From Alteribacillus sp. YIM 98480 (GTDB taxonomy: Bacteria > Bacillota > Bacilli > Bacillales > Marinococcaceae): a stretch of 64,000 bases of DNA. A program made the translations under genes and the position numbers. The first letter of the stretch is position 1. Every line of letters begins with the position of its first letter. The notes beneath the pieces were generated by a model. The model had not been told where the DNA came from. It saw only the letters and a list, made by a program, of their open reading frames with translations, and searched no databases. This document shows, piece by piece, positions 26,249 to 34,969 of this stretch. The stretch covers positions 124,001-188,000 of the forward strand of contig NZ_VTOK01000011.1 of assembly GCF_009765375.1 (NCBI RefSeq), read 5' to 3'.

Positions 26249-27336
26249 ACCAGCACCTTCCTTTTTCTCCACAATAATAAAAGAAGCAATATTGGAAGGA
26301 AAAAGGCTATTGCCATTTCAGCCTTACCTGTAAAGGATATCACTTTCTCCATTTCCTGCCTGGTATTAAATGGTGCGGTCAAAAGAATAGACATAACGAT
26401 TATACTAATATGCAAGTAAGAGGGCTTGTTCACTTTAATAATTTGCTGAATTGCTTCACTGCTCATCCAAAAAAAGAAAGTGACCGTTACTAATGCTTTT
26501 ACTAAAAACAAGCTGTACACTAAATTTTCTACTCTAATTAAAAATGGAAATTCAATATAACTGAAAAAATGTAAGGTTGGATATAACACATGCTTTATTT
26601 GCTCAAAACTGTAAAAACCTAAACATAAGACAACGGTGTAAACATAAACAAATGTAGTTAAACCATTACCCCAATAAAAGGAACGGAACAAATGAGAATG
26701 TTTTGTAATGTAAGGGATTAAGAGAAGGCAAACTTCATATCCTAAAAAACCACTGTAAATATTTAACAATTCATTCCAATTCCAAGGATTATCCGCTTCC
26801 TTAAAGAAAAAAGTTGTCAGCCGTTCAAAGGAAAATTCAGGCCATACAAATACAGTTAATACAATGGTAATTCCCGCTAAAATAAAAAAAACGGAAGATA
26901 CTCTAACCATTTTATAGACAGGGTGCAGCAGTAAAAGTAATGGAAGCAGCAAAAACATGCTTAATAAGTAATAAGATGGAGTTGTCGGGAAAGAAATGAT
27001 TTGAATAATAAAAATGTATTGTTTAGCAATAACAACGGCAACAAGAGCCCAAACAATCGCTATCAATGCATATAGCGGATATTTAAAAAAAGTCGGCAAG
27101 CTCCGGTTTATAATGTCAAATACTGACTTTCCTTCTCCTTTTTTATAGACAAGCTGGATAAGAAATATATTGAACATCACCACACCGCCGAAAAGAAGAA
27201 GAAGAACCCATCCGTTTGTACCAATAATCTCTGCTACGTATCTTGGCATGCTGAATAAAATCACCGAAGATTGGAGCATATAGGTGAGAAAAATTAAATG
27301 AATCGGATGCAGTTTTTCTGTTTCATAGCTCTTCAT
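26245..27336 (-). CDS. spore germination permease, GerB family (APC superfamily)
   Basis: 363 residues with ten membrane helices. It matches the GerAB/YndE type of germinant receptor B subunits: HPIHLIFLTYMLQSSVILFSMPRYVAEIIG near the start and a LLHPVYKMVRVSSVFFILAG segment in the middle. The B subunit binds or transports the small-molecule germinant. Start and stop overlap both neighbours by four bases (ATGA), so the three ger genes are translationally coupled. The germinant cannot be predicted. Confidence 0.92.
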   Translation of the reverse strand: MKSYETEKLHPIHLIFLTYMLQSSVILFSMPRYVAEIIGTNGWVLLLLFGGVVMFNIFLIQLVYKKGEGKSVFDIINRSLPTFFKYPLYALIAIVWALVAVVIAKQYIFIIQIISFPTTPSYYLLSMFLLLPLLLLLHPVYKMVRVSSVFFILAGITIVLTVFVWPEFSFERLTTFFFKEADNPWNWNELLNIYSGFLGYEVCLLLIPYITKHSHLFRSFYWGNGLTTFVYVYTVVLCLGFYSFEQIKHVLYPTLHFFSYIEFPFLIRVENLVYSLFLVKALVTVTFFFWMSSEAIQQIIKVNKPSYLHISIIVMSILLTAPFNTRQEMEKVISFTGKAEMAIAFFLPILLLLLLWRKRKVLV

Positions 27337-28811
27337 ACGTATCTTCTTCCTGACGTTTTATTATTTCTTTTGTTTCGAGTAAGTGCTTGTGTCGTCCTTT
27401 CGCTGTACTGCCAATACGGCAGACGAAGTACAGCACTCGCTAAATCTTTAGGGTGCAGCGGTACAAGCGGATTAAAATACGGTGTGGATATATTACTTAA
27501 AGTACTTAAATGAATAAGTAATAAAGTAATACCAAGAACGAGCCCGAAATTACCTAATACTCCGGCTAACAGAATGAATCCAAACCTGGCAATTCTTAAG
27601 GCAGCACTTAGCATGTAACTTGGCATAACGAAAGAAGAAATGGCTGATATCGCAACTGCAATAATTAATGTATTGCTTACTAACCCAGCCTGTACAGCAG
27701 CCTGCCCAATTACAATACCCCCAACAATACCAATAGTTTGACCTATTTTTGTAGGGAGTCTTGCCCCTGCTTCTCTTAATAATTCTATTGTCACTTCCAT
27801 CATCAGCGCTTCAATTAAGGGCGAAAACGGCACCCGATTTCGCGACTCCGCCAAAGAAATCAACAGACTCTGTGGAATCATTTCATAATGAAAAGTTGTA
27901 ACAGCAACATAAAAAGCAGTAAACGTCAGGGTGATAAAAAACGCAAGTAATCTCATTAACCTGGTAGCAGAACCAACCAGCCAGCGCTGGCTCATATCGT
28001 CTGGCGAATGAAAAAAATCAAAAAAATTCGTCGGAGAAATAAATGAAACCGGGCTGTTTTCTACAAATCCTGCAATCTTTCCTTGACTTAAATTGGATAT
28101 TACAATATCAGGTCGTTCTGTAGTTAAAAATTGTGGAAAAAAAGAATATGGATGATCATCTATCAACTGCACAAACATAGGAGAATCAATAACTATATCT
28201 ATTTCTACGTTTTTAATTTTGCCGACTAACTTTTGCAGCAAATCTTCATCGACTAACCCATCAATGTATAGCAAAGCAATTTCGCTGCGTGAAATCTCTC
28301 CAACCTCAAATAGCAAAACTTTTAATTTAGGCGTTTTTAACCTTCTTCGGACAAGGGAAAGATTAGTATAAAGCGATTCTATAAAAGCATCGTGATTACC
28401 GACAATGGTGGTTTCAGTTTCGGAAGGTCTAATAGAACGAACTTCAGGCCCGTACATATCGGTAACCCATGCTCTACCATTTCTATAAAATACCGCCACA
28501 TACCCTTCCATAATTTTTTCAACGAGATTTTCACTTGTTTCAATATGTTCATATTGAGCATTTTTTAAGTAGGTCGTTACTTGCTCTGTAGATACTAATT
28601 CCAACCGTGCTAATATTTCTCGTTCTAACGCCTCTTCGTCAATTAAATGTTCAAAATATAAAAATTGAAGGTCCTTATTCATTAAACTGTATTGTTTTAG
28701 ATCAGCACAATTATCTAACGTTTGAAGAGCTGATTGAAACAAGGTGTTTGACCATTTATTTCTACTGCGTGCGGATTTAGGAGATCGCTTTATTTGTTTT
28801 ATTCTTCTCAC
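27333..28811 (-). CDS. spore germination protein, GerA family (A subunit)
   Basis: About 493 residues. A soluble N-terminal half (about 1-290) is followed by a membrane half with five or six helices. Family motifs are seen in EVGEISRSEIALLYIDGLVDEDLL, VIDSPMFVQLIDDHPYSFFPQFLTTERPD, and the membrane stretch NRVPFSPLIEALMMEVTIELLREAGARLPTKIGQTIGIVGGIVIGQAAVQAGLVSN. I place the start at the GTG (28811) because GGGGAGG lies 8 nt upstream; an ATG nine codons earlier has none. First gene of the gerABC-type operon, so expression in the forespore is expected. Confidence 0.93.
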   Translation of the reverse strand: MRRIKQIKRSPKSARSRNKWSNTLFQSALQTLDNCADLKQYSLMNKDLQFLYFEHLIDEEALEREILARLELVSTEQVTTYLKNAQYEHIETSENLVEKIMEGYVAVFYRNGRAWVTDMYGPEVRSIRPSETETTIVGNHDAFIESLYTNLSLVRRRLKTPKLKVLLFEVGEISRSEIALLYIDGLVDEDLLQKLVGKIKNVEIDIVIDSPMFVQLIDDHPYSFFPQFLTTERPDIVISNLSQGKIAGFVENSPVSFISPTNFFDFFHSPDDMSQRWLVGSATRLMRLLAFFITLTFTAFYVAVTTFHYEMIPQSLLISLAESRNRVPFSPLIEALMMEVTIELLREAGARLPTKIGQTIGIVGGIVIGQAAVQAGLVSNTLIIAVAISAISSFVMPSYMLSAALRIARFGFILLAGVLGNFGLVLGITLLLIHLSTLSNISTPYFNPLVPLHPKDLASAVLRLPYWQYSERTTQALTRNKRNNKTSGRRYV

Positions 28812-29027
28812 AGTAAAGACCTCCCCGGTTTCTTCCAATAGTTTGCTGTAGAAGAATAATTTTATACGTTTTACGTTAGAAAATTTGGCATTACGATAAG
28901 ATTTCGTGATTAAAAAGGGATAAGTTTTAATAAGAAGACAATTTGTAGAGGTTCCTTTTTTTTCTTGGATATGTGAAAGAATAATTCAAATCCTAAAAAT
29001 GTCTTCATAAAAGAAAGGAGTGGGGAA

Positions 29028-29393
29028 ATGAACCATGTAACAGCATTAATCATTAAGACAGCTCTTGTTTTATTTGTCCTTCTTGTTGTTTTGTCTTTAG
29101 CCAATGGATATCCAGCTTGGAATACAATAGGATTGTCCTTCATTGTGGTTGGTGCTGCTTATATTGTTGGGGATATGTTCATATTAAGAGCGACCAACAA
29201 TTGGGTGTCTACCATTGCAGATATCGGTTTATGTACGCTGGTTATCTGGTTAATCGGTCCGCTGGTTTTAAACGAAGCTGTTCCATTTTTCTTAGCATTC
29301 TTATCTGCCCTTTTAATAGGTGCAGGAGAGTGGTTCTTCCATAAATACGTGGCCAATGCCATTTTGGAAAAAAACACAAAAGCTTATTCGTAA
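29028..29393 (+). CDS. DUF2512 family membrane protein (YndM-like)
   Basis: 121 residues with four membrane helices. NHVTALIIKTALVLFVLLVV at the start and LSALLIGAGEWFFHKYV near the end match DUF2512/YndM proteins of spore-formers, whose function is unknown. AAAGGAGTGG lies 6 nt before the ATG. The manganese catalase frame starts 21 bp downstream, which suggests a two-gene unit. Confidence 0.85.
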   Translation: MNHVTALIIKTALVLFVLLVVLSLANGYPAWNTIGLSFIVVGAAYIVGDMFILRATNNWVSTIADIGLCTLVIWLIGPLVLNEAVPFFLAFLSALLIGAGEWFFHKYVANAILEKNTKAYS

Positions 29394-29414
29394 AAAGACA
29401 GGGAGGGGAAAATT

Positions 29415-30266
29415 ATTTTTTACCATATAAAAGATCTTCAATACAACGCCAAACCAGACCATCCCGATCCTGTGTATGCTAAAAAGCTTCAAGAGGTGCT
29501 GGGCGGACAATTCGGGGAAATTACAGTAGCAATGCAATACCTTTTTCAAGGCTGGAATTGCCGGGGAAATGAAAAATACCGGGACATGCTGTTAGATATA
29601 GGTACAGAAGAATTGGCACATGTAGAAATGCTTGCTACGATGATTGCCCAATTACTGGACAACGCACCTGTGGAAAAACAAGAAAAAGCAGCCGAAGACC
29701 CCTTGCTAGGAGCAGTCATGGGCGGAATGAACCCGCAGCATGTAATTGTATCAGGCTTAGGAGCTCAGCCCAATGACAGTGCTGGTTACCCGTGGAATGC
29801 ACGATACACGATTGCAAGCGGAAATTTATTGGCGGATTTCCGGGCTAACTTAAACGCTGAATCACAAGGACGTCTTCAAGTAACCCGTTTATACGAATCG
29901 ACAACTGATCACGGGGTAAAAGATATGCTTTCCTTTTTAATTGCCCGGGATACGATGCATCAAAATCAGTGGATGGCTGCGATTGAAGAATTAGAACAGC
30001 AGCAAACCGCAGTCGTGCCTGCTACGTTCCCTAAAGAAAAAGAAAAGCAAGAAGTAGCGTATTCCTTTATGAATTTTTCAGAAGGCACACAAAGTCAATC
30101 CGGACGCTGGGCAGCTGGTAAAAGCATGGATAATATGGGAGCATTTGAATATGATTCTGATCCGCAGCCAATGGGTCAAATCCCTGCATTAAACCCAGCC
30201 CCCGCATATGTACACAATACGCCTCTAATGGGATTTACGAAAGAAAATCAACCGCCTGTTGTATAG
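29415..30266 (+). CDS. manganese catalase family protein, apparent ATT start
   Basis: 284 residues if started at ATT (29415). The N-terminus FYHIKDLQYNAKPDHPDP is the normal start of Mn catalases (usually MFYHIKDLQYN...), and GGGAGGGG ends 6 nt upstream of the ATT. No ATG, GTG or TTG is in frame between the stop at 29391-29393 and this block. Metal-ligand regions are visible: GQFGEITVAMQYLFQGW, GTEELAHVEMLATMIAQLL and LIARDTMHQNQWMAAIEEL. The enzyme disproportionates hydrogen peroxide with a di-manganese centre; the family includes the spore-coat protein CotJC. A first GTG would be at 29472 but would drop 19 conserved residues. Either a rare start codon or a single-base change is involved. 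Confidence 0.9.
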   Translation: MFYHIKDLQYNAKPDHPDPVYAKKLQEVLGGQFGEITVAMQYLFQGWNCRGNEKYRDMLLDIGTEELAHVEMLATMIAQLLDNAPVEKQEKAAEDPLLGAVMGGMNPQHVIVSGLGAQPNDSAGYPWNARYTIASGNLLADFRANLNAESQGRLQVTRLYESTTDHGVKDMLSFLIARDTMHQNQWMAAIEELEQQQTAVVPATFPKEKEKQEVAYSFMNFSEGTQSQSGRWAAGKSMDNMGAFEYDSDPQPMGQIPALNPAPAYVHNTPLMGFTKENQPPVV

Positions 30267-30286
30267 GTCTTTGATAAACCTCGAAA

Positions 30287-30322
30287 AGCTGCAGGGCATG
30301 TTTTCTATTGTGCTCTGCAGCT
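30287..30322. terminator. bidirectional terminator between Mn catalase and crcB
   Basis: AGCTGCAG (30287-30294) pairs with CTGCAGCT (30315-30322), extended by GGCA/TGCT. It overlaps the end of the convergent crcB gene. Confidence 0.6.
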
Positions 30323-30704
30323 ATATAGTAAGGGTGGATGAAAGTCCGGTGATAAAAGAAATAAGGGACCCTGTGAATGAAAGGAACACATAATATATCA
30401 ATGGTTTATATTTCCTTTTTTCAAGCAACTGAATAGTTTCCATACTAAAAGTGGAAAACGTCGTAAATGCCCCAAAAAATCCAATACCAAATAAAGCAAA
30501 TAGCGGTTCTTCATAAGCTCCTAAAGGAATTTCTCCGTAAACAAGACCAAAAAACAAACCAAGACCTAAAGAGCCTGTAATATTTACGGTTAACATACCA
30601 ATGGGAAAGGCTATTTTTGATTGAAAATTCGTCATAAACTTTCCTAGTAAATAGCGGCAAATGGCGCCAGCAGCTCCACCAATCGTTAAGTAAATGCTAA
30701 TCAT
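30321..30704 (-). CDS. crcB: fluoride efflux transporter CrcB/FluC, subunit 2
   Basis: 127 residues, four membrane helices. The Fluc signatures GGAAGAICRYLLGKFM near the start and GFFGAFTTFSTFSMETIQLL near residue 85 are present, including the central sodium/fluoride TTFST motif. Fluc channels expel fluoride; in Bacillus two different subunits are often encoded side by side. Its start overlaps the stop of the second crcB by one base. No fluoride riboswitch was found upstream of the operon. Confidence 0.93.
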   Translation of the reverse strand: MISIYLTIGGAAGAICRYLLGKFMTNFQSKIAFPIGMLTVNITGSLGLGLFFGLVYGEIPLGAYEEPLFALFGIGFFGAFTTFSTFSMETIQLLEKRKYKPLIYYVFLSFTGSLISFITGLSSTLTI

Positions 30705-31114
30705 TACTGCTCCCCCATTCTTTTCTGCAGGACCTTTTTATGACCAGTTTTTTGACCTAAAGCAAAGCCTAGAAAAGCTAATAGAACTCCGCCAGTTATT
30801 GTTGTTATCACATATAAAAGCGACTGCCAATGATTTTGATCAAGAAACAACCATACCGTATCAGAAGCAAAAGTAGAAAAGGTAGTAAATCCTCCGCAAA
30901 GGCCGACTCCAAGTCCTGCTTTCACCCATTCCTTTGGTGTGATCGCTGCAAAATATCCTGACAATATTCCTAACAAAAGGCTTCCTGCCAAATTTTCTAT
31001 TAAAGTGCCAACTGGGTATCCTACAAAAAGGGTTTGGAGGTTTAAAAAATAACGCAAATATGTACCTATGGCTGCTCCAATACCAATTGCTATAATATCT
31101 TTCACGATACTCAC
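30704..31114 (-). CDS. crcB: fluoride efflux transporter CrcB/FluC, subunit 1
   Basis: 136 residues, four membrane helices. [14 protein letters not shown] near the start and [20 protein letters not shown] near residue 74 are the Fluc signatures. It probably assembles with the adjacent subunit as a heterodimer of antiparallel chains, as in other two-gene crcB loci. The start overlaps the D-serine dehydratase stop by four bases, so the three genes are translationally linked. Confidence 0.93.
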   Translation of the reverse strand: MSIVKDIIAIGIGAAIGTYLRYFLNLQTLFVGYPVGTLIENLAGSLLLGILSGYFAAITPKEWVKAGLGVGLCGGFTTFSTFASDTVWLFLDQNHWQSLLYVITTITGGVLLAFLGFALGQKTGHKKVLQKRMGEQ

Positions 31115-32439
31115 CCTTCAATATGATTCTTTCCCCGTTCATAATACTCCTGCATTTCTTTTTCAGGTACCATACTGCCTCCTGTTGCCCAAACAACATG
31201 AACAGCGTTTTTCATAGGAAAGCCTTTCTGATGGGAAAGCCTAAAGGGACCAGGCATTCCAGCGAGCGCTGATGGCTCAAGATAAATGTTTTCCGAATCA
31301 GCCAGACATGTCAGGAGCTTGAAAAGACGAACATCACTTACGGTATAAATGCCATCGATAAAAGGAGTCAGTAAATGGCCGACAAAAGCAGAAGGCCTTC
31401 CGACAGCCAGTCCATCCGCTGCTGTTTTATTATCTATTCCAAAATCTTGGACAGCAAGACGATCATGTTCCCCTGTCATCATGCCAATTAACATAGACGG
31501 AGAATGAGTTGGCTCAGCAAAAAAACAGTAAACATTATCCTGAAACAAGAGCTTCAAGCCAAAAGCCACTCCACCAGGTCCTCCTCCAACTCCGCAAGGT
31601 AAATAAACAAATAAGGGACGTTTTTCATTAATAACGATGTCGTTTTCATCTAACTGAGCTTTTAATCGTTTGGCTGCAGCAGCATAACCTAAAAACAAAT
31701 CTAATGAATGTTCATCATCAATAAAATAACTAGAAGGATCTTTCTCTGCTTCTTTACGCCCCTCTGCCACGGCCAAACCATAATCTTTAGTATGCTCAAT
31801 GACATCGGCACCTTTTTCTCTCAATAAATCCTTTTTCCATTGTCTTGCATCCGAAGACATATGGACGGTAACACGGAAGCCTAGTGCGGTTCCGATGATC
31901 CCAATACTAAGGCCTAAGTTTCCTGTCGAACCTACAACAATCGAGTAGTTATGAAAGACTTCTTTAAACTCACTATCAGCAAATACTCGGTAATTATCAG
32001 TTTTTGTAACAAGCCCATGCTTTATAGCAAGACATTCTGCATGCTTCAACACTTCATGAAATCCGCCCCTTGCTTTAATAGAACCAGCAGCAGCCAACTT
32101 ATGATCACATTTTAAAAACAGCTCTCCTGTTAGATTCCTTCTATACCATGCTTCAAGCTTCCTTTTCATTGTGGGTATGCAGCGCAGGGGTGATTCAATA
32201 ATCCCTTCCATTTGTACAGTTTCGGGAAACACTTCTTTTATGTAGGGAGCAAAACGTTGGAAACGCTCTTTTGCTTCGTTAATATTGTTTAAAGAAAGGG
32301 TTAATGTTTTGTTTCCTTGAGCAAATGAGAGCTTATGTTCGTTTTTCCAAAATACTTCTTTCGTTTCCATTAACCTTTCTAATAAAGGGTAAGCTTCCAG
32401 CCAGTCTTTTAATGGTTTGCCTGCTATCATTTGCTCCAT
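31111..32439 (-). CDS. dsdA: D-serine ammonia-lyase (D-serine dehydratase)
   Basis: 442 residues, the normal length. It is a PLP enzyme that turns D-serine into pyruvate and ammonia. [17 protein letters not shown] near residue 108 holds the PLP lysine, [20 protein letters not shown] near 164 the phosphate-binding GSTGNLG loop, and [16 protein letters not shown] near 283 the second glycine loop. GGAGGC lies 7-8 nt before the ATG at 32439; the upstream in-frame start overlaps that site. It heads a unit with two crcB genes, an unusual pairing. A frameshifted small membrane-protein frame ends 19 bp upstream. Confidence 0.93.
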   Translation of the reverse strand: MEQMIAGKPLKDWLEAYPLLERLMETKEVFWKNEHKLSFAQGNKTLTLSLNNINEAKERFQRFAPYIKEVFPETVQMEGIIESPLRCIPTMKRKLEAWYRRNLTGELFLKCDHKLAAAGSIKARGGFHEVLKHAECLAIKHGLVTKTDNYRVFADSEFKEVFHNYSIVVGSTGNLGLSIGIIGTALGFRVTVHMSSDARQWKKDLLREKGADVIEHTKDYGLAVAEGRKEAEKDPSSYFIDDEHSLDLFLGYAAAAKRLKAQLDENDIVINEKRPLFVYLPCGVGGGPGGVAFGLKLLFQDNVYCFFAEPTHSPSMLIGMMTGEHDRLAVQDFGIDNKTAADGLAVGRPSAFVGHLLTPFIDGIYTVSDVRLFKLLTCLADSENIYLEPSALAGMPGPFRLSHQKGFPMKNAVHVVWATGGSMVPEKEMQEYYERGKNHIEG

Positions 32440-32457
32440 AACTCTGCCTCCTAGCAT

Positions 32458-32714
32458 TCAAAGGTGTCTCAACCCTTCTGTTAATCCATCTATTATATCT
32501 CGGATAAACCAAATCAAAAATAAAGTTATCAATAGAAAACCTGTTAATAAACGACTCACCCTTCTTTTATGAATTCCGAACCAACATAAAGCAACGCCGA
32601 TAAACAAGACTATACTAATGAGGGTTTCCTCTAAAAGTGCTGCTGTAATAGCTGTCAGCTCCCATTCCGCTTTGAATACTCACGGACAGGAATTTCATCA
32701 TTATTTGAACTCAT
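32458..32714 (-). pseudogene. possible small membrane protein upstream of dsdA, frameshifted
   Basis: One minus-strand frame (about 32667 to the TGA at 32458) reads EWELTAITAALLEETLISIVLFIGVALCWFGIHKRR and continues as a second hydrophobic helix and charged end. It has no start codon after its upstream TGA. A different frame from the ATG at 32714 reads MSSNNDEIPVREYSKRNG and stops just where the first becomes coding-like. One inserted or lost base near 32668-32675 would join them into a protein of about 85 residues with two membrane helices. No ribosome site is evident before the ATG. The stop lies 19 bp before dsdA. No family is recognised. Confidence 0.4.
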
Positions 32715-32784
32715 GTCCGCGAGAGGAAATTTTTAAACCGAAAACAAATCACATGCCTGTTTTTCAGCACTTCTTCTGATTTTT

Positions 32785-33318
32785 CTATGAAATAATACGA
32801 GAAAATGTTTTTTTAAATATTTCTTCATCTTTTTCACTAAAAAGGACAAAGCGGATTTTTTCAAGAGACCTTAAGTGTTTGGTTTGCTTTACAACTTCTT
32901 CAACCGCTATTTTTGCAGCTTCTTCCAATGGATAGCCAAACGCACCTGTAGAAATAGATGGGAAAGCAATATTTTTTATTTTATTCTCTTCTGCTAAACG
33001 AATCGCATTTTGGTAGCATTGTCGAAGGAGAGAAGATTCAGGCTTATCTACTCCATAAACTGGTCCAAGACAATGGATAACATAGTCATTGGGCAGAGCA
33101 AACGCCTGGGTGATAACGGCTTGTCCTGGCTGAATTGGGGCCATCGGTTTACCGGCTTCTGCTAACTCCGGTCCTGCTGCCCTATGCAAGGCACCTGCAA
33201 CTCCGCCGCCGCTTTTCAACGCAGCATTGGCAGCATTTACGACCGTTGACATATCAGTCTGGTTTGCTATGTCCCCTTTTACACACTCAATCTGAACTTC
33301 ATTTACTCGCTTTTCCAT
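32785..33318 (-). CDS. macro domain protein (ADP-ribose-binding/hydrolase)
   Basis: 177 residues, one complete macro domain of the YmdB/MacroD type. IECVKGDIANQTDMSTVVNAANAALKSGGGVAGALHRAAGPEL contains the D-I-x(n)-V-NAAN and GGGVAGAI-type ADP-ribose loops, and IAFPSISTGAFGYPLEEAAKIA is the phosphate loop. Such enzymes remove ADP-ribose from proteins or nucleic acids, or deacetylate O-acetyl-ADP-ribose. The ATG at 33318 has AGGGGGGAG upstream; a longer frame has no ribosome site. Single gene next to repeat copy E. Confidence 0.93.
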   Translation of the reverse strand: MEKRVNEVQIECVKGDIANQTDMSTVVNAANAALKSGGGVAGALHRAAGPELAEAGKPMAPIQPGQAVITQAFALPNDYVIHCLGPVYGVDKPESSLLRQCYQNAIRLAEENKIKNIAFPSISTGAFGYPLEEAAKIAVEEVVKQTKHLRSLEKIRFVLFSEKDEEIFKKTFSRIIS

Positions 33319-33415
33319 GAACTCCCCCCTAAATAATCTTTTATTGCAAGTAAAAAACCTTAAGGTTAGAGTAACCTTAAGGATCATGATTTTCAATTGC
33401 TTCTTTCTTTTTTAG

Positions 33416-33576
33416 AAAGGTAAGAAATTATAAATAGTTGGCGTTTTACATGTCTAGCGTAAGCGCCTACTCGCTTGAGATTCCTTCGGTTCGTCAATGG
33501 AAAGCAAAGATCAACTTTCCATATGCCGCCCCTCCAGGACTTGTCGCTCGTGAGCAAGGTGCTTGCGCTTTTCTTA
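33416..33576 (-). repeat. MITE-like repeat, copy E (161 bp, opposite orientation)
   Basis: The reverse-oriented copy: AAAGGTAAGAAATTATAAATAG... at low coordinates and GCGCTTTTCTTA at high coordinates, with the GGAAAGC/GCTTTCC hairpin (one change). It lies between the macro-domain gene and the end of the paa operon. Confidence 0.88.
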
Positions 33577-33619
33577 TTTTTTACTAGATTGAATGAATTT
33601 GTACGTTATTTAGAGTTTC

Positions 33620-33690
33620 CTCGTTATGGTTCGATTTTCGCTTCAGGCGCACGCTTTTACCCTGGGGGCACATGCGTGACATCAACTCCA
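33620..33690 (+). repeat. degenerate GTTCGATTTTCGCTTCA-type repeat
   Basis: Shares GTTCGATTTTCGCTTCA and ACGCTTT-ACCCT-GGGGCACA with 45015-45075. It is a third repeat family located at the 3' end of the paa operon. The gap 33577-33751 holds no gene. Confidence 0.6.
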
Positions 33691-33751
33691 ACTCCCTTTG
33701 TTCGTTATCGCAGTGTCTTCTTTGCTGCGGGTTTGGCTTCAGCAAATATGT

Positions 33752-34954
33752 TCAATGCTTTTCCACGATCATTGATATACCTTGCCCCACCCCTATACAC
33801 ATTGTAGCCAGACCTCGTTTGCTGCCTCGTTTGCGCATTTCATGTACTAAAGTGGTTAAAATTCTAGCACCACTCGCACCAAGGGGGTGTCCATATGCAA
33901 TTGCTCCGCCATTAACGTTAACGAGATCTTGGTTCAAGTTCAACTCACGGATACAAGCTAAAGACTGAGCAGCGAACGCTTCATTAAGCTCAACTAAATC
34001 TATGTCTTCGATTGTCATGTTAGCCCGTTTCAACGCTTTTTGTGTTGATTGAATAGGACCAACACCCATAATTCTAGGTTCAACACCGGCTGCTGCTGAG
34101 GTTACATAGGTTGCTAACGGCTCCAATCCAAGTACTTCTGCTTTTTTGCGACTCATTAATAAGATCGCGGAAGCTCCGTCATTCACTCCCGACGCATTTC
34201 CAGCCGTAACACTTCCATTTTGGAACAGCGAAGGTAATGTATTTAGTTTTTCTAGGGTAGTATTAGGTCTTGGATGTTCGTCTTCTTTCACTTCATACGA
34301 TCCATGTTTACGATCCTCTATTGTTACCGGAACAATCTCGTCTTGTAAACGACTGCTTTCCATCGCAGTCCTTGCTCTCATTTGGCTTTGATAAGCAAAT
34401 TCATCTTGATCTTCACGTGAAATTTTATATGCTTCTGCTACATTTTGAGCAGTTTCTGGCATTGAATCGGTTCCGTACATTTCTTCCATCTGCGGATGGG
34501 TAAATCTCCATCCAATTGTCGTGTCTTGCAGCTGTTGATTGCCGCGTTGAAATGCCTGATCAGGTTTTCCCAATACATATGGTGCTCTTGTCATGCTTTC
34601 TGTTCCTCCAGCTATCATGACGTCACCTTGTCCTAAAGCAATTGCTCTAGCTGCGTAAGTCACTGCGTCCAAACCTGAACCACAAAGTCTATTAATAGTT
34701 GTCCCTGCAACCTCAACAGGAAATCCGGCCAAAAGTGTGGACATGCGTGCAACATTTCGGTTATCTTCGCCGGCACCGTTAGCGTTCCCGAAAACAACTT
34801 CTTCTACATCACTTACTGTTAGTTTAGGATTTCGGTCTCGTATCGCTCGAAGTACCACCGCTCCTAAATCATCTGGGCGAACATTTTTCAGAGCACCGTT
34901 ATAACGTCCGATAGGAGTTCTTACGGCATCAATAATGACAACTTCTTCCACCAT
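33752..34954 (-). CDS. paaJ: thiolase, probable 3-oxoadipyl-CoA/3-oxo-5,6-dehydrosuberyl-CoA thiolase
   Basis: 400 residues. The nucleophile is in INRLCGSGLDAVTYAARAI (Cys about 89), with NGGAIAYGHPLGASGARILTTL (catalytic His) and CIGVGQGISMIVE (second Cys) near the end. It cleaves the CoA ester formed by beta-oxidation of the ring-opened phenylacetate product, giving acetyl-CoA and succinyl-CoA. As the last gene of the paa operon, next to paaH, it most likely serves as PaaJ. Acetyl-CoA acetyltransferase is the alternative reading by homology alone. Confidence 0.88.
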   Translation of the reverse strand: MVEEVVIIDAVRTPIGRYNGALKNVRPDDLGAVVLRAIRDRNPKLTVSDVEEVVFGNANGAGEDNRNVARMSTLLAGFPVEVAGTTINRLCGSGLDAVTYAARAIALGQGDVMIAGGTESMTRAPYVLGKPDQAFQRGNQQLQDTTIGWRFTHPQMEEMYGTDSMPETAQNVAEAYKISREDQDEFAYQSQMRARTAMESSRLQDEIVPVTIEDRKHGSYEVKEDEHPRPNTTLEKLNTLPSLFQNGSVTAGNASGVNDGASAILLMSRKKAEVLGLEPLATYVTSAAAGVEPRIMGVGPIQSTQKALKRANMTIEDIDLVELNEAFAAQSLACIRELNLNQDLVNVNGGAIAYGHPLGASGARILTTLVHEMRKRGSKRGLATMCIGVGQGISMIVEKH

Positions 34955-34969
34955 ACTTCACTCCTTTCT

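Noticed and set aside
31115-32784. Fluoride riboswitch upstream of the crcB genes
   Set aside because: No sequence resembling the crcB motif was found before dsdA or either crcB gene.
33475-33807. Open frame on the plus strand across repeat copy E and the thiolase end
   Set aside because: It is formed by the repeat and the antisense of the thiolase gene; no ribosome site and no family match.
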